Shown piece by piece: positions 60,001-64,000 of a DNA stretch of 64,000 nucleotides. The stretch is from positions 49,348,745-49,412,744 of the forward strand of contig CM075102.1 of NCBI GenBank assembly GCA_037576195.1, given 5' to 3'. The first letter of the stretch is position 1, and every line of letters begins with the position of its first letter. The notes beneath the pieces were generated by a model. That model ran no database searches. It had not been told where the DNA came from and saw nothing but the letters and a program-made list of their open reading frames with translations. The position numbers and the translations under genes are program-made. Source of the stretch: Phytoseiulus persimilis. Taxonomy: Eukaryota; Arthropoda; Arachnida; Mesostigmata; Phytoseiidae.

Positions 60001-60715
60001 AAACGAGCGTAGGCGTACAAGTAGACGTAGAAGCGATTGGTCATGATCGTCGCGAAACCAACTGCGTAGATACTCTAACACAAAGATACGTGATTTGATC
60101 CAAAATAGAACTCACTCCTGACGCTGTAGACACTCGACGGATCCGGTGTCTTGTCAACGGTCTGACCGCTACCTCGATGGAGTCGACAGAGGAGTTGGAC
60201 GACCCCAGGGTGCGGTAATGATACGAAGACGAAGGAGTTATCGACCTTGATCCCAGTCCCGAATCCGACCCTGTCGGAGATGGTGCAAGTGCTTCGCCAC
60301 TAATTTGCGAACAGCCCGACAGGCTCCGCTCGTGACCTTTCTTCACATTGCCGTTGATATCCAGCCCTGTCGTACCGGACGTTAACGTAGTTAGGTCGGT
60401 GACAGAAAGCCGCCTGATGCCTCGCGACAGTGAATCCGCCCTCGATATGGGGAGCCTCGACTCGCTGAGGTCTCTGTAGCTCGTGAGTCTGGGCTCGCTG
60501 CGTTCCAGCGCGTCTTCGCGGCCCACAAACATCCTGCTGCGCCTCGACGGGAAATCGATGGAGCTCGATGAGCTGAAGTACGACGACGAAGTCAACGTCG
60601 AAGATCGGGGCGGCTTAGAGCGCAGCGTAGCCGCGTTGCCAGAACTGCTCGTGGTAGCGTAGTGCCGACCCGAAGGAAGAGACCAGCTGGATCCCGGAGT
60701 AGAGAGGAGTGACAT
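57048..60715 (-). CDS. Ubiquitin-specific protease, USP2/USP21-like, 575 aa
   Basis: Cysteine protease that removes ubiquitin from substrates. Seven phase-consistent exons on the minus strand: 60715-60116, 58921-58681, 58554-58326, 58123-57871, 57762-57582, 57429-57297, 57138-57048. Exon 1 codes a long serine-rich, disordered N-terminus ([20 protein letters not shown]). The catalytic domain starts [18 protein letters not shown] (Cys box), continues [20 protein letters not shown] and [19 protein letters not shown], and has zinc-finger cysteine pairs CSVCG and [18 protein letters not shown], and the His box [13 protein letters not shown]. It ends [13 protein letters not shown]. Catalytic Cys and His are present. 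Order and length fit USP2 (human about 605) better than other USPs. Intron 1 is about 1.2 kb. Confidence 0.94.
58922..60115 (-). other. Intron 1 of the USP2-like gene
   Basis: About 1.2 kb between the serine-rich first exon and the catalytic-domain exons. It holds open plus-strand frames (58993-59568, 59208-59639) but nothing with splice or domain support. Alternative first exons are common in this family. Confidence 0.6.
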
Positions 60716-63700
60716 CACTCAGGGCATTCTGAAAAGCAACAAAAAGGAAAATGAGACCACAATCGGGTGAAGAACGTGATCGCGCTCTCTAGTCATGGAG
60801 CAGTCTCGAGCAGTGAAGTCTGGCAGAAGTTTCGGACCGCATGCCATCCTGATGACTTCAGAATCGACTTCGAGGATGAGTCTCCCGGTTTTCTGAATTC
60901 AAGAGCCTTGGATTTCGCAATGGAGCCTCGAGGCGTTTCGCGAGCTCGACCGCATGCCCCTGGCAGTCGTTCTTTTCTTCGAAGACTGCTGTTGAAATTA
61001 AAATGTTCCGATCGATTGTGGAAGTTTCCAGGCAGCTTCGAGCCACTAGCCCTTTTTTTCCGACCAGCGCAGCAAACAACCAAACAGTGAGCCTGCGAGC
61101 ACCATTAGTTTGATGATTTTTCGGTTGCAAAACGGCTTCGACGACTACGGTGGCGGCGTTGGAGATAGCGCTACCTTGGTGACTGTTCTGCTCATTTGAA
61201 TAGGAGTTTCCCCCCACTCACGCCCATGCCAAATAAACGAAACCATCAGCCGCAAATGAACAGATGGTTGGAAGCTATCAGTATACGGCGATGCTCACTC
61301 ACTTACTCAGCCGTTCACTCGTTTGTCGACCCGCTGCGTGGTGAGCGGCCTTGACACCGGCTCTGTGATTCACAGAACGCCGGGCGCGCGGACACTCGCT
61401 CGCTGAGAAGTTGTTCTGATTCCCGAACCCGATATATCTCATCTCAAATCTCTCGATAACGGAGGAGATCAACGGAGCCGAGCTGATGTCCAAGGAGTTC
61501 TTCTCACCAGCTTTTGGTCGGCTGATGACTTGTTGACACTAGTTCGCGAAGATTGACCTCGAACCATTATTTGTTTGGAAACATCCGACTCCTTCCGGTA
61601 GCCTTTTTTCCCCACTTGAGATCGCTGTCGAAAGGCGCTAGTTTGCCACGCGCCGCATCGTGTTTTGGTGCTGCTTTCGCTGATGGTAGTGGTAGCAGCG
61701 GTAGTAGTAGCAGGGAACTTTCATTTTTACTTTCTCTGTCGTTTAAGGGTTGGTTGACTGGTTAGTCGGTCGCTTGGTTGCTCGCCCGCTTGCTTGAACC
61801 GGGATGGTTTTCGACATAATTCTATTCGAACCCACTTAACGTAAGCCTGTGGGCCCAGAACAAAGCCTGCGCGAACTGCAGGAGGTTTGGGAATCATTTT
61901 TCTCAATCGGAAGCCGCGGCCCGTTTCGGGGTCTCAATTAAAAAAAACAATGGTTTGAGCGGAGCGTGGGGGTTTGTCGCGTCGCGAGTTCAGAAAACTC
62001 GGGATCGATGAGCCAGAGATTCCGTTGCGCAAAATTGAAGAACGAGAACGGATGCCGTAGAGCACTACATGGAGGAGCCGGACCAGTCGGGAGCGGCCAT
62101 CACAGCAACAATAGATTTTATGACGACCAACTTCGCGGGGGAAAAGAAAATACCCGCCAAAGGAACTTGCTGGGCATCACTTATCGCCATCATCATCACT
62201 ATCGTCATCATTGAATCGACTTCGACATCTTCGTGACTTCGATGCGACCGCCGCCGCTGCAGCTGATGACGCTGTAACAATAAGGCGCCGGGGCCTGCTA
62301 GTGGTCATCATCTTCCGAACCAAATCCTGGCTCGATCGTTTACGAGCAGCCCTCCGTCGGCGGGAACAATGACAACAAACAAGTTGAAGTGACTGCTTGC
62401 TTCATTAAGAACTTCGAGAACCGTTGCCGAGGCAACCACACTCGTCCGTCCGGGTATTCCCACCCAAACTGAGGCGATCTGGCTCCGGAGAATATTTCCA
62501 GCTCCGCGAAGGGTACCACGCCACTCTCCTTCTCGAACGACCCTCCCGTGATTGGGTGCCATTCTCCGCTCGGCAGGATTTTACAGAGCAATCGATGAAG
62601 AAAATACGAGGCAGCGACATCGCGCAAAAATCCGAATGTTCGAAGTGGACAACGTACGCAGCCGGTCCCAATGGCCTGGCGCCGCTGTTCGCGACAAATC
62701 ACAACCGCGAACCGGGTGACACAGCTCGACACCCAGTTTTCGAAGCGGGGCGATTTCGCGTCAGGGAAAGGTGAAGTTCTATAAATATGGTCAGCGCGAG
62801 TTTCTGTTTTGTCGCTCAGGTTTATGCTGCATTTCTGGATTGACAGCAAGGGACGTTGATTTTTCACTCTCTGTAGGGATTCAAGCAGCGCCTTGCAAGT
62901 CACGCCACGGAATCCCGTTCAAAAGCATTCATCAGCTCGGAAGTAGATTTCTCACAAATGTATGGGTTGCTAAGCCTTCCTGAAACGCATCAGAGAATCA
63001 ACAACAAAACTCTCGGCAATGCACAGCAAGCATTTCCGCACCCCCGCCGACTCCGAGAATTTCCTGGCAGCTCGGATTCGAAGTGTTCTTTGGTCCTTCC
63101 CTTCGCACCGAACAATATCGATTCCAGAGCTTGCTGAAGGGGTGAGCACATCCTCTACAACGGAACTCGACAAGGAACCGCTGTGAAGGAGGCTGGCCCT
63201 CGAAATTCTCTCATATCTGGTCGGAGCCGTCCTCGTGAGCGATGGAGAACATCGATCTGAGTCGTACCTTGGCGGTGTCATTTCTGCGTGCACACCTGTG
63301 GACGGAGGCTCGCTCGGCCACGGGAACCGGCGGTCGCTTCGTCGGCTGAGCCACGGGTTCGAGAACAAAGGCTGAATGGCTGCGACCAGAAACTGGGCTC
63401 CCGAACGTTCGAGAATGAGATTCCTCCGAAGTTCGACTCCCGATTTCAAAATCGTGCCTGATCGGGCAAATACAGCGTTCGATAGAATCGCTTCCAGAAT
63501 CCAAAAGGCGTTCACCGCCCAAGGTTGTCCCAACGTCATCATTGGAATTATTTTAATCCTCGCGAAGTTTTACCCTCGTGATGAATGCGTCTGTGGGTCT
63601 GCACTTATCGCCTCAATTAGATTCAGTCTCTTCGGGCTCACTCTATTTCGTAGTCGTCGGGGCCACGGTTTCTGCTGTGACTCAAGTTTTTAGTTTTTAC

Positions 63701-64000
63701 CCTGCGAGCGGAGCAACACAAATTGCAAACGCCAGCGGATGGTTTGTTGCGGCCTGAATTGTAGTCAATGCTGACGGTTCGTGACAAGAGCAAACAGTCT
63801 ACGGAGAACACGTGCTCCCTCTTGTCAGAAGACGACATCGGCTACGTATACCTATCTTATGGTTATTCCCGAGACGTCAGATCCACGTCCGAGCGAAAGT
63901 TAATTAATTTGAGTCTGCCGGACTATAATTATTCTAGTCCAATCAAACAAACTGCGTCTGCACTCATCTACTCCATGGCAGCTGAATCTCAAGCTGTGGA
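60716..64000. other. No supported gene to the window end
   Basis: Presumed promoter/5' leader of the USP2-like gene followed by intergenic sequence. Frames on both strands (60858-61217 minus, 62340-62903 minus, 62970-63542 minus) lack domains and splice support. I see short GGT/GTA and CAT repeats near 61686 and 62190 but no RNA gene. Confidence 0.4.

Overview
This is nuclear DNA from an animal, most likely an arthropod. Recognisable proteins are split into short exons by GT-AG introns, mostly 60-400 bases long, and several genes carry AATAAA poly(A) signals. A closely matching orthologue of the arthropod nuclear receptor dissatisfaction points to an arthropod. The small introns and roughly balanced base composition would suit a compact genome such as a mite's, but that narrower placement is inference. 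No bacterial operon, CRISPR array, rRNA or convincing tRNA is visible.

Left part (1-26 kb). The 3' end of a DEG/ENaC sodium-channel gene enters from the left edge (41-2136, plus). A small secreted-protein gene sits at 5871-6845 (plus). The rest of this stretch has simple repeats and isolated candidate exons on the minus strand: a leucine-rich membrane exon near 10 kb, an exon at 12.8-13.2 kb, a two-exon small membrane protein at 16.6-17.1 kb, and open exons at 22.6-23.5 kb. None of these could be assigned to a family.

Middle part (26-45 kb). The dsf-like nuclear receptor (26078-28936, plus) resolves into six phase-consistent exons. From 32.8 to 36.1 kb there are unassigned minus-strand exons, including a cysteine-containing extracellular-looking one and a 46-residue membrane microprotein. 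SAC1 phosphoinositide phosphatase follows (36534-39905, plus). It converges tail-to-tail with the JmjC hydroxylase/peptidase JMJD7 (40932-42360, minus), and each has its own poly(A) signal between them. A single-exon membrane-protein reading frame lies at 43473-44114.

Right part (45-64 kb). This part is gene-dense: an acidic two-exon protein (46703-47559, minus), cyclin H (48290-50260, plus, seven exons), a MICOS MIC26/MIC27 (apolipoprotein O family) protein (51065-51979, plus, three exons), a ten-cysteine secreted peptide (52437-53102, minus, three exons), a possible two-exon gene (about 54130-54709, minus), a foldback-type repeat element built from 17-base units (54881-55612), and a USP2-like deubiquitinase (57048-60715, minus, seven exons). 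From 60.7 kb to the end no gene could be supported.

The recognised genes are ordinary housekeeping or developmental genes (membrane lipid turnover, transcription/CDK activation, ubiquitin removal, mitochondrial cristae, protein hydroxylation). They do not form a pathway. The least explained items are the foldback element, the cysteine-rich secreted peptide and the unassigned minus-strand exons at 32.8-36.1 kb.
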